Shown piece after piece: positions 45,244 to 53,639 of a stretch of DNA of 64,000 bases (the first letter of the stretch is position 1; each line of letters begins with the position of its first letter). This DNA comes from JADJPG01 sp964491875. Its GTDB lineage: Bacteria; Verrucomicrobiota; Verrucomicrobiia; Limisphaerales; JADJPG01. Under the pieces are notes generated by a model. The model was given only the letters and a program-made list of their open reading frames with translations, did not search any database and was not told the DNA's origin. The stretch spans positions 1-64,000 of the forward strand of contig CAZBIC010000016.1 in the NCBI GenBank assembly GCA_964491875.1, in the 5' to 3' direction. The position numbers and the translations under genes were made by a program.

Positions 45244-47289
45244 TTACTCCACCACCGCCTTCAGCAGCGCCTCGCGGGAATCGGTGTAATAGAGAATGTT
45301 GATCTTCGTGATGAGGTCGTCGGGCAGATCATTAAGCTGCTTGCGAGCCGACACCGGCACCAGAAGCGTGCTCGCGCCTTTCTCAATGGCCAGTTCGGCT
45401 ACGCTGACGGCGTTGTGAATTGGGTCGATGGAGCCGCCAAGGTTCAGATTACCGACGATTACCAAACCGCCCTTGATGCTCTTTTGCAGCAAGGCGCTGC
45501 ACAGCGACAACAGCACGCCGAGGCCGGTTGCGTTCCCGCTCTTAGAGGTGTCAAACGCACGGAGCTGGACGGAGAACTCGTGCTCACGCGGATCGCGGTC
45601 GCCCGTAAGTTGCTTGGAGCGTGTATAAAGATTCTGCTCGGCGTAGCGCACGCTTTCTGAAAACGGCGCGGGGGCCGGGCGGTTCAGGATACGCACGCCG
45701 GAACCAGGGCCTTCGGTCACCTCAATTCGGTAGAGTCCGGGATTTTCATCCAGACCGCCAGGGCTGATTGCCCAGATCTGGCCGGGCGGTAGCGGGTCGG
45801 AGCCGATGCTGTCTTCGCTCTGCAATTCGGGCGTCACCACAAACTTCTCCACGCCATCCTGGCCGAGTGTGTAGCTGAAGTGCGTGTTGCGAAACTCCGC
45901 CGAGCCAATTCGCTTCTGCTGTTCCTTCACGCGGCGGCGGCATTCCAGCGCCAGTCGCACCGCCCACTCAAGAGCTTCGTCTGGAATGGGCGCGTCCGGT
46001 TTCGGATAGAGCAATTTCAGCAAGCCGCTGATGGTCTTCTGCACGGCCCAGGTGTCGCGCCCGCTCAAGGCTCCGCCGAAGAACACGCGGCCCTGAAGTG
46101 CGTTCAGGCGCGTCTGCTTGCGCAAGTGTGTCCAGCACTCGGACAGAAAATCGCTGACCAGGCCAAAGTGACTGGTGAAGAGCTGCGCGGAAACCTTGGG
46201 CACATCCCAGCCCGGTACGTAGGCATGAATGCGATCCTGCAAGGCAGTGTCGTCTCGCATCTCGGGCGGCAGTGGGCCAAACAAGTGTCCGATCTTCTGC
46301 TGGTGCTGCACATCCACGTCGAAGTTGCCGACCATCACGACACAGCCATCGGCACGGATGCTTTCTTTCCCCCGGCTGAACTCCCCGGACTCCATGTAGC
46401 CCTTCATGATGTTTACGCCGTCCTTCTGGTCGAAGGAGACGCCGGAGATTTCATCGAAGCAGACCACGTCATACTGACAGACCAGGCCCCGCTGTCCGTT
46501 CGCCATGTTCACGAACATCCGCGCCACGGTGGTTTTGCCGCCCGACACCAGATGCGCGTAGGGCGACACCTGCTGAAAGAGGTGGCTTTTGCCCGTGCCG
46601 CGAGGCCCCAGTTCAACCATGTTGAAGTTGCGCTCGACGAACGGAACCATGCGCAACAAGACAACATCCTGCTGGCGCGGCGTCAGTGCATCCGGCTCCA
46701 GGCCAATGCTCCGAATCAAAAACTTCTTCCACTCCTCCAGGTTGAACAGTTCACGACCCCGCGCCAGCGGTTCAAGAGCGTCACGCCTGGAAAGTTGGAT
46801 CTCCCTAATCGTCTCGATGCCAAATGGCCTGCCAGATTGTTCCTGCGCGATGGTTGCATCGTAGGTGAGTTCGACTTCGGCGTAAAAGCCGCCGGTCAGC
46901 ATCCGGTCATGATCCTGAACGAGCCGTGGTGAAATCCTGACATCGCGCAAGCGCAGGCTGGGCAGCTCGGCCAGGTAGGAATCGGTCTTCGAGTCGAGCC
47001 GGGCAGTGATAATGTCGATGATGCGAATCGCTCCCGTCTCTCGGGCCTTGGACTTAAACAACTCCTCCTCGCCAGGTCGTACCGTGCGGTCGGCCAACTG
47101 GCGCTGCACCACCTGCAAGCCTTCCTCGATCTCCTTCTCATCGGTCGATGAGCAGTAGCGGCCAAGCAGAAACTCCGCGACGTAGGTCGGTACGGGATAT
47201 TGGCCCTTAAACTTCCTGACCAAATCTTTGCGCACCACGTAGCCGTCAAAAGCCTTGGCTGCGAGTTTGTCGATGGCATCAAGTTCCAT
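45244..47289 (-). CDS. brxL: BrxL, BREX AAA+ protein with Lon-like C-terminal domain
   Basis: About 681 residues starting at ATG 47289 (AGGAAG 3 bases upstream; a longer frame to 47484 is shadow). The N-terminus ELDAIDKLAAKAFDGYVVRKDLVR is typical of BrxL, followed by Walker A LGPRGTGKSHLFQQV and Walker B VVCFDEISGVSFDQ. The C-terminal ~170 residues are Lon-protease-like (DTSKSGNATGLGVLLSL ... GLVIVGNLNLGGSIDPIHNAVS), though the canonical Lon PKDGPSAG block is not seen. In BREX, BrxL is needed for phage exclusion and forms DNA-binding hexamers in type I systems. It is 7 bp after pglZ. Confidence 0.88.
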   Translation of the reverse strand: MELDAIDKLAAKAFDGYVVRKDLVRKFKGQYPVPTYVAEFLLGRYCSSTDEKEIEEGLQVVQRQLADRTVRPGEEELFKSKARETGAIRIIDIITARLDSKTDSYLAELPSLRLRDVRISPRLVQDHDRMLTGGFYAEVELTYDATIAQEQSGRPFGIETIREIQLSRRDALEPLARGRELFNLEEWKKFLIRSIGLEPDALTPRQQDVVLLRMVPFVERNFNMVELGPRGTGKSHLFQQVSPYAHLVSGGKTTVARMFVNMANGQRGLVCQYDVVCFDEISGVSFDQKDGVNIMKGYMESGEFSRGKESIRADGCVVMVGNFDVDVQHQQKIGHLFGPLPPEMRDDTALQDRIHAYVPGWDVPKVSAQLFTSHFGLVSDFLSECWTHLRKQTRLNALQGRVFFGGALSGRDTWAVQKTISGLLKLLYPKPDAPIPDEALEWAVRLALECRRRVKEQQKRIGSAEFRNTHFSYTLGQDGVEKFVVTPELQSEDSIGSDPLPPGQIWAISPGGLDENPGLYRIEVTEGPGSGVRILNRPAPAPFSESVRYAEQNLYTRSKQLTGDRDPREHEFSVQLRAFDTSKSGNATGLGVLLSLCSALLQKSIKGGLVIVGNLNLGGSIDPIHNAVSVAELAIEKGASTLLVPVSARKQLNDLPDDLITKINILYYTDSREALLKAVVE

Positions 47290-47296
47290 AAGCTTC

Positions 47297-49621
47297 CTAT
47301 TCTCCGATGGTCGTCGGGTATTTGCTGACCACGTTGCCGTTACTGTCCACCAGCACCACAGTCGCCTTGCTGCCCGCATTGCGGTCGTCAGACACGAGCA
47401 ACGAAGTCTGGCCGTCCGCTTCAATTTCCTTTGGCTTGCTGACGAGCGACGAAGATGGGTCGGCGATGGAGCGAATGTCGGCAATTAAGCCTGCTGCCGA
47501 ACCGCTGGCGTGAATGCGGCATCGGAGCTGACTCCACTTCACTGAAGAAATCACGACTTCGGTTGCCACCGTTTCCGCCGCGCCAATCATCAGTTCCGGC
47601 ACGAGGCATTCCTGCAAGCTCAAGCCGCCGTGCGAATACTCGATGCTGGTTTTGAATGAGCCGACACCCGGCGGCACGGCGAAGTGAGTGGTGCGCGCCC
47701 AATGCCACGGCACCGAAGGATGCTCGCTGTGAACGCCATCCTTGATATGAGCACAACGACCCCAGCGCGTCTCGGCCAGGTACTTGGGGAGGTCGATCTT
47801 CGGCAATCCCCCCGGCATCAGCAGCCAGCCGTGGTCCGTGACGACTTTCACCTTCTTCCAGCCACCTGCCAGTAGAATCGCGATGATCTCGCAAAGCCCG
47901 TTCACCTCGGTCTGGATTCGCCTAGCCAGCTTCCAACCCTCCTTGTGACCGGTGCTGTCGATGCTCCCGTATTCGATCCACGCGACACCATCCGGCTGCC
48001 CCACCTTCTTGTCATCGAGAACCTGGCAGCCGCGCTCTTCCAGCAACTGCCGAAAGCGATCTACCGTCACATCTTTGCCCGTGTCCCGAACCTTCGGTCT
48101 GAACTCCTGGCAGGTTTCATCTCCCGTAAACAGGTTGGCGATGGGCGACGCGGCAGGCTTCGCCGTTGGCGTCACACTCGGCAATGCCGTCCACCGCCAG
48201 CTCAACTCTGCTTGTAGTCCGCGTTCGACAAGTTGGTGCTTCAACTTCTGCGCGAGATCGAAGCGCAGCCCATCGGCGAACAAAATCACCGTGCCCTTTG
48301 CCGTGTCCGAAATTGTCGTTGGATCGCGTGAGGTGATCGTGGCGCAGCTTGTCTTCACCAGCTTTTGGAAGGCGAGCGCGGCGGCTTCCAGCCACGGCAG
48401 GTAAACCGACCGGAGCGTTCCTTGAACAGCCTCGATGTCCTCGCGCTTCTCCACGAGCGCCATCGCGTCCAGCGCGGCGGCGTCCACCGTCCAGCCTGCA
48501 TTCACATACGCAGTAACGAGATCATCCAGTGCTCCACCTGACACTGGCTTGGTGCAAATCTCAGCGATCACCATCAGGTGCTTCAGGGCGAGCGCCATCG
48601 GAGCCAGACCCACTTCAGCCCAGACCCAGCTCCGCCGTTTGCCGTGGACCTCTTCCAGTTCTTTGAGTTTCCCGATGGCCCAAGGTGCGGGCTTTCCTTC
48701 ACACGCCTTCAGGGCGTTCCTGAGCGCGACCTCATGCGTTTCGTTGGTCTGCGGCCAGACCTCATCGCTTTCGTTGAGGAACAGGTCGCCACCCTCCTGC
48801 GGCTTGGCCCTCCGCAGCCAGCCCGGCAAATTCATGTAGCGCCTCGGCGCTTCGCGGAATCGATCCCAGACCTGTTTCCAGTTACCCTGACGCGATCCCA
48901 TCAACTCCGCCGCTCGCAGCGGGCCGTCCTTCACGGGATGAAACGAGAACTTGTCCTTGCACGAATGGCAGAAGGCTTCCCACTGCTCCGTGCTCATCCG
49001 GCTCCGCGCGGCCTGCGGCTCGTTCAGCCACGCCAGGATTTCACGCACCGGGTCCGGTGATAGCAGCGCGTGAAAGTCTGTTGCTTCGAGCCGGTGTCCG
49101 GCCAGATCCTGCACCCGCGTTTCAGCGAGCTTCACGAGGGCCGTCTTCATCGCGTCGAGCGTCGCGTTGTCCCGCGCCACATCGAGGCCCATGCCACCAT
49201 CCGCTGACTGGAGAAACGCCAGCACCGTCCAGTCCTTGTGATTCACCTGCGACCAGAACGCCCCGCGATATTGCAGCTCTGCCAGCGGCATCAACGCCGC
49301 CGGACACTCCGACACCGCCCGCAATTCCTGACGGCTCACGCCTGGCAGATAGAGGATGGGGATCGTGTTGTCGGGCCACTGCGCTTCCGGCAGCGTCCGG
49401 GCCATCATGCAGCGCAGCCACACCCCAGGACCGGTTCTGCTCTTTGCATCATACGTTCCGAGTGTGAGTAGATGCGGCACGCGCTCGTGCAACAACGGCA
49501 TCAGCGCCTCCCACTGCCGCTCCTTGTCCGGCCACAACACGACCGCAGGCGCAACCTGATCGTCCCGGTTGTATTCACCGGCGCGAGTCACGGACTGGAT
49601 GAGCGCATCAAGCAGAGTCAT
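47297..49621 (-). CDS. pglZ: PglZ/BrxZ, alkaline-phosphatase-superfamily protein of BREX
   Basis: 774 residues from ATG 49621; the longer open frame to 50551 is an antiparallel-frame artefact inside the DUF4143 ATPase gene. The start TLLDALIQSVTRAGEYNRDDQVAPAVVLWPD is typical of PglZ. The alkaline-phosphatase core has TVILFADGLRFDLAQKL (metal-binding Asp) and VTDHGWLLMPGGLPK (Asp-His). PglZ is an essential BREX component whose enzyme activity is poorly defined. The ATG overlaps the TGA of the upstream ATPase gene (ATGA), so the two are translationally coupled. Confidence 0.88.
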   Translation of the reverse strand: MTLLDALIQSVTRAGEYNRDDQVAPAVVLWPDKERQWEALMPLLHERVPHLLTLGTYDAKSRTGPGVWLRCMMARTLPEAQWPDNTIPILYLPGVSRQELRAVSECPAALMPLAELQYRGAFWSQVNHKDWTVLAFLQSADGGMGLDVARDNATLDAMKTALVKLAETRVQDLAGHRLEATDFHALLSPDPVREILAWLNEPQAARSRMSTEQWEAFCHSCKDKFSFHPVKDGPLRAAELMGSRQGNWKQVWDRFREAPRRYMNLPGWLRRAKPQEGGDLFLNESDEVWPQTNETHEVALRNALKACEGKPAPWAIGKLKELEEVHGKRRSWVWAEVGLAPMALALKHLMVIAEICTKPVSGGALDDLVTAYVNAGWTVDAAALDAMALVEKREDIEAVQGTLRSVYLPWLEAAALAFQKLVKTSCATITSRDPTTISDTAKGTVILFADGLRFDLAQKLKHQLVERGLQAELSWRWTALPSVTPTAKPAASPIANLFTGDETCQEFRPKVRDTGKDVTVDRFRQLLEERGCQVLDDKKVGQPDGVAWIEYGSIDSTGHKEGWKLARRIQTEVNGLCEIIAILLAGGWKKVKVVTDHGWLLMPGGLPKIDLPKYLAETRWGRCAHIKDGVHSEHPSVPWHWARTTHFAVPPGVGSFKTSIEYSHGGLSLQECLVPELMIGAAETVATEVVISSVKWSQLRCRIHASGSAAGLIADIRSIADPSSSLVSKPKEIEADGQTSLLVSDDRNAGSKATVVLVDSNGNVVSKYPTTIGE

Positions 49622-50862
49622 AGGCAAAACCACGGCAGCGCCGTGACCTTCTCGTGCAGTTGCATTGGGCGCGGACAGCGGCACACGATGTATGCCTGCT
49701 TGGCCAGCTTCGGGTGCTCCTCCATGAAGGTCAGCAGATGCCGCGCATCCTGTACGCTCGGCTTCTCGCTCCACTTCACCTCGATGGGCGTCAGCGTGCC
49801 GCCGCGTTCGACGATGAAATCCACCTCGGCTCCGTCCTTGGTCCGCATGTGATACAGCTTGCCCTCGCCGAGATATTGCAGCCGCTTCCACAACTCGATG
49901 CCGACCCACTGCTCGAAGAACGGCCCCGGATTTGTCTTCACCACGTCGGGTGTCGCCGTAAGTCCAGCGGCGGCGTGCCGGACGCCCAGGTCGAAGAACA
50001 GAAACTTTGGCGTCGAGAGCAGGGTCTTGCGCGAACTCCGGGAAAAGGCTTCCACTCGAAAGCCCACGAACATGTCCTCCAGCAACTGGTAATGACTCTT
50101 CACTGTGGGCTGTGACACACCGCTCTCCTGTGAAATCGCGGCGAAGTTCACGATCTGCCCCGACTCCGCCGCCGCCAGGTGCATGAAGCGTACGAACGCG
50201 CCCCAGTCCTTCACCAGCGCCTCGCGCCGCACTTCCTCCTCCAGATGCACAAAGGCGAAAGACCGCAGCAATTCGGCCCGGTCGGCTTCCGGCGCGGCCA
50301 CCACGCCGGGAAGGTCGCCAAACGCCAGCCGCGTCAATAAGTCGGAGGCCGGGAACGGATTCGTGTGCTTCTCGCCTTTGTTCCAGGCAAAGAGCAGCGG
50401 TGACACTGCGTGCGCCGATGGAGGCTGCTCCGGTGGGTGCTCCACCATCGTCAGCGGCAGCATCCGGTGATAGAAGCTCCGCCCCGGCAACAGATTCGCC
50501 CCCATGCGCCGGAGCTTCCGCGCCGAACTGCCGCACAGCACAAATCGCCATCGGTTCTTGTCCCCGTCATACAGGTGCTGCACTGCGTCGAAGATCGACG
50601 GCGCGGATTGCGCCTCGTCTACAAATACGAACTGCCCCTTCTTATTCGCGGGCAGCGCCCGGCATTCCTGGGCAAAGGCTCCTGCGTCGGCCAGATGCCG
50701 CGTCCGTTCTTGCGGGTCCGCCAGATCGAACACCAGCGTCTCGGGCGGCAACATGGCCCGCAGCAAGGTGGACTTGCCCGTCTGCCGCGCCCCGAAGATC
50801 AGGTGGACATACGGGCGCGCGAGCTTCTCTTCCAGCGTCGCGGCATACCAGCGGTCAAACAT
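49618..50862 (-). CDS. AAA ATPase with DUF4143 domain
   Basis: 414 residues. Walker A LIFGARQTGKSTLL is at 21-34 and Walker B is FVFVDEAQSAPSIF. The N-terminal half is the AAA_14 ATPase and the C-terminal half the DUF4143 fold (EVDFIVERGGTLTPIEVKW: D-x-n-E-V-K, a PD-(D/E)XK-like remnant). These proteins are common in prokaryotes, often near mobile or defence loci; their activity is not settled. Here the gene overlaps pglZ by ATGA and is preceded by a 117-bp gap, the largest inside the array, where an internal promoter could sit. It is not a standard BREX gene. Confidence 0.83.
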   Translation of the reverse strand: MFDRWYAATLEEKLARPYVHLIFGARQTGKSTLLRAMLPPETLVFDLADPQERTRHLADAGAFAQECRALPANKKGQFVFVDEAQSAPSIFDAVQHLYDGDKNRWRFVLCGSSARKLRRMGANLLPGRSFYHRMLPLTMVEHPPEQPPSAHAVSPLLFAWNKGEKHTNPFPASDLLTRLAFGDLPGVVAAPEADRAELLRSFAFVHLEEEVRREALVKDWGAFVRFMHLAAAESGQIVNFAAISQESGVSQPTVKSHYQLLEDMFVGFRVEAFSRSSRKTLLSTPKFLFFDLGVRHAAAGLTATPDVVKTNPGPFFEQWVGIELWKRLQYLGEGKLYHMRTKDGAEVDFIVERGGTLTPIEVKWSEKPSVQDARHLLTFMEEHPKLAKQAYIVCRCPRPMQLHEKVTALPWFCL

Positions 50863-50979
50863 ACATCTCTTTATTTTCAGACGAGGAATCTAAAGTCAAG
50901 TTCACGAACGCTCTCGTATCATTGAGTCATTCGCGCTAGTCGCCACACAGTGTGCCGGGAGGATTCATGCTTCCTTCTT

Positions 50980-51918
50980 TCAGCTTCCAAACAGTCCCAA
51001 CTGATCAGTGTCCGCAGCGGGTTCCTGGCTTACCGTGAATTCAGGCTCGAACAAAAACTCCGAGTCGGGGTTGTGCTGCTTGAACCGGCGCTGCGCCAGT
51101 TCGTGGGTCCGCACGGCGTAGCAGTAAACGCAGCCGTGCGGACAGGTATCGTATTCGCCGATGTCGCGGGAAGCGAAACACCCGCACTCCTTCCGGTTGC
51201 CCTTCAGGCTGGCGCGGATGCGACCGCCGCCGACACGTTCCAGCCGCTGCGCATCCACGCACCGCGCATCTCCTGCGCCTTCCACCAGGTATTCCCGCTG
51301 CGAGCAGATGGTGAGTTGCATCCCGTGCTCGCGAGCGATCCCTGCCAGCTTCGTCGCCAGGCTTTTCTTCTCCTCCAGCGAAGGATCAGTCCAGATGAAG
51401 CCGTGTTCTTCTGCGGCAGCCTCCATGTTCCTGAGCGTCTTGGCGTAAGCGTGGACGAAGGAGATGACGACTTCATCCGTCACCCCAGACAGGGATTTGG
51501 CCAATTCTTCAAAGCGGCGCAGATGGAAGTCCACCGGCGTCAAAGAGGAGATGATGATCGTGTCGTAGCGCCACACGCAGGTTGCCGCGCCGTAGGTTTC
51601 AGCCACCCGCTTCAGGTTTTCCACCGACCGCTCTGCGTTGACCACTGCTTTCTCCAACTCCCGTGGATAGCCATTGATGGTGTGCTGAATGATGAAGGGG
51701 AAATTCCGGGACTGAACCTCGGACAGGTGTGGAATGAACGGCCCGATGTTCTTCGTCCAGAAGACAAATCCGTCCACATCCTCGCGGGAAAGACTGACGT
51801 GAATAGCCCGGCGGTTGTAGGGGTTCAGCATTTTGCAGAAGCCTGCCCGCAGACGACGCACGAACCACTCCCCGTAAAAAGTGGGAATGTCCGTTTTGTA
51901 GCTGGCGGAAATGATCAT
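50980..51918 (-). CDS. DUF1848 iron-sulphur protein
   Basis: 312 residues beginning IISASYKTDIPTFYGEWFVRRL, the DUF1848 opening. The C-terminal third has a cysteine cluster, CGCFASRDIGEYDTC then PHGCVYCYA, of C-x-C ... C-x3-C-x2-C form, fitting an iron-sulphur cluster. The body looks like a radical-SAM-like TIM barrel (VISFVHAYAKTLRNMEAA; TICSQREYLVEG), but the usual CxxxCxxC is at the C-terminal end. Function in the family is unknown; some members occur next to DNA repair or defence genes. The start ATG overlaps the end of the upstream methyltransferase-like gene by 4 bp. Confidence 0.8.
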   Translation of the reverse strand: MIISASYKTDIPTFYGEWFVRRLRAGFCKMLNPYNRRAIHVSLSREDVDGFVFWTKNIGPFIPHLSEVQSRNFPFIIQHTINGYPRELEKAVVNAERSVENLKRVAETYGAATCVWRYDTIIISSLTPVDFHLRRFEELAKSLSGVTDEVVISFVHAYAKTLRNMEAAAEEHGFIWTDPSLEEKKSLATKLAGIAREHGMQLTICSQREYLVEGAGDARCVDAQRLERVGGGRIRASLKGNRKECGCFASRDIGEYDTCPHGCVYCYAVRTHELAQRRFKQHNPDSEFLFEPEFTVSQEPAADTDQLGLFGS

Positions 51919-52772
51919 CTCTTTACCGCGATCAAGTTAGTGCAGTTCAAATTGAAGTTCGGATAGCGCCCCAACGATTGGTCACCAAACTTGGTGAGAT
52001 ACTCTTCAAGGTCAGACACCTGTTCCGACAATGGCAAACCGATCACTTCGGACCGCTGCTGTTTTACGTCCAGGTCTTGTCGTGTTGCCGCCCTGCTCAA
52101 AAGCTTATTCATGTCCCACATGTTGTTATCCACGATTATGAACATCGCACCGCGTGGAGCAGCGTTGAAGATCGTGTCCAACAAGCGTTGAGCAGCTCCG
52201 TCCTCTGGAAGCTCCGACAGCAGATAGCTGAGTGTAAACAAGTTCGCTTCGCTCATTGCTTGGAGCAGCTCGGCGCTCGGCGTGGTTGCGAGGTCGGAAG
52301 TCCAGACTTTACATCGAGGCCACGGCTGCGGGCTGAAGTGTGGAAGAAGGCTCTCCTTGATAGCCAGCAAACTCGTTCTCCACGTGGAATTGTTGTCCAC
52401 CAAGCCAAACGAGAGCGTGGTCGTGCGCTCTGACCCAAACCAGAGTTTGCTGATGCCCAGCAAATCACTCCCTGGCCCACAGCCCAGGCTGACGATTTTT
52501 AACACGGGTTGATTGTAGAGCCGCAGGCAGGCTACTCGACCGTCTTGAAGTTCGTGAATGCAGGAGGCTCGCCCACCAGCGTATTTGAAAAGGTAGGCAA
52601 AGTGGCTCTCCGGCTTGCTGTAGTCGATTTGTCGTCGGGAACGCAAATCGTTTAGGCCCTCCGACAAACGATCCAACGCTAATTTTATCAGAGCGTCACG
52701 TTCTTCCTCAGTTCCAGGAATCGTTTCGTAAACTCGATCCAGGGCGCTCTTGATGACCGTGAAGCATGTCAT
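51915..52772 (-). CDS. SAM-methyltransferase-like protein, paralogue B
   Basis: 285 residues. Rossmann motif I is VSLGCGPGSDLLGIS (about 96-109) and the later strands LFTLSYLLSELPED and MFIIVDNN match a class I methyltransferase fold. The N-terminal ~90 residues are helical (TCFTVIKSALDRVYETIPG). It resembles its upstream neighbour in order and wording at every motif, so both come from a tandem duplication. The substrate cannot be read. It lies between pglX and the DUF1848 gene and is coupled to the latter by a 4-bp overlap. Confidence 0.68.
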   Translation of the reverse strand: MTCFTVIKSALDRVYETIPGTEEERDALIKLALDRLSEGLNDLRSRRQIDYSKPESHFAYLFKYAGGRASCIHELQDGRVACLRLYNQPVLKIVSLGCGPGSDLLGISKLWFGSERTTTLSFGLVDNNSTWRTSLLAIKESLLPHFSPQPWPRCKVWTSDLATTPSAELLQAMSEANLFTLSYLLSELPEDGAAQRLLDTIFNAAPRGAMFIIVDNNMWDMNKLLSRAATRQDLDVKQQRSEVIGLPLSEQVSDLEEYLTKFGDQSLGRYPNFNLNCTNLIAVKR

Positions 52773-52790
52773 GCAAATTCAAACCTCCGG

Positions 52791-53621
52791 TCATTTCTTT
52801 ATCCCGATTCTGTAGGCGAGATCTGCATGAAGTTTCGGTGAACCGAACTTGTCGTAATACTCCTTCAAATCGGTCTTTTCCTCAGCCAGCGGCATTTTCA
52901 TCGTGCCCTCAAACTTTTCCCGTAGCGTCACATTGTGCTTCGCCGCCAGCCCATCGAACCACGACACGAATTCGGAATGATTGTTGTCGATGAAAATCAT
53001 GGCGGCCCCAGCGGGCAAGCTGCTGAAGAGAGTATCGAAATAATCGACAGCATCTTTTCGGAGCGCATACACCTCGGACATGAAATAGACCAAAGTGAAA
53101 ATGTCCGATTTGAAGTGCTTTTGGAACGATTTGTAACTGTCGGGCTTCGTCACGTCGAATGGTTGGAACACAACCGAGAGCTTGAGGGATGAGCCGAGTT
53201 TGGTGTCTACATCCATCCACGACTCGCCCCAAGCAGGATCGCGGTCCACAAGGAGGCACTTGATCTCGGGTTTGTGGCCGTGTGTCTGGCAAAACTTCAA
53301 GACACCCAAAAAATCACTGCCAGGGCCGCCACCTACTGTCGTGATCGTGAGTTTGTCCTTCTTGAAGAATGGAAGGATTGCGGTGGAACTTTTTAAGACG
53401 GAGTAAACGTAGTTGGCGTGCGATGTCGTGTATCTAAAGATGTAGGCGAAGCGCCTGACGGGATCGCTGTAATCGAGACAGCCCTTTGCACGCAAGTTCT
53501 TGTATTCGTTGCTCAAGTCCGTAAGCGCCTTTTTGATCGCTTTGTCTTTGTCAGCGTCACTGCCAGGAATCTGTGCATACGCCTCGTCGAGGACTGTTTT
53601 GATGAGTTTGAAACAATTCAT
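52791..53621 (-). CDS. SAM-methyltransferase-like protein, paralogue A
   Basis: 276 residues. Corresponding motifs to paralogue B are NCFKLIKTVLDEAYAQIPG, TVGGGPGSDFLGVLKF, IFTLVYFMSEVYALR and AMIFIDNN. The glycine-rich motif I has the GxGxG form, so SAM binding is likely. The two paralogues are tandem, 18 bp apart. They follow pglX by 18 bp, so they are embedded in the BREX array. A role as an extra modification enzyme or a small-molecule methyltransferase is inferred only from position. No catalytic NPPY motif for DNA amino methylation is seen. Confidence 0.68.
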   Translation of the reverse strand: MNCFKLIKTVLDEAYAQIPGSDADKDKAIKKALTDLSNEYKNLRAKGCLDYSDPVRRFAYIFRYTTSHANYVYSVLKSSTAILPFFKKDKLTITTVGGGPGSDFLGVLKFCQTHGHKPEIKCLLVDRDPAWGESWMDVDTKLGSSLKLSVVFQPFDVTKPDSYKSFQKHFKSDIFTLVYFMSEVYALRKDAVDYFDTLFSSLPAGAAMIFIDNNHSEFVSWFDGLAAKHNVTLREKFEGTMKMPLAEEKTDLKEYYDKFGSPKLHADLAYRIGIKK

Positions 53622-53639
53622 TTGGCCTCCATAAAATGT

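Noticed and set aside
49622..50551. N-terminal extension of the pglZ frame
   Set aside because: It lies opposite in frame within the DUF4143 ATPase gene and reads as low-complexity Gly/Ala/Arg; ATG 49621 with ATGA coupling is the supported start.
50871..50899. TTGACT-N17-AAATAA on the minus strand before the DUF4143 ATPase gene
   Set aside because: Spacing is right for a sigma-70 promoter, but the -10 box is weak and would start transcription about 2 bases before the ATG; kept only as a note.
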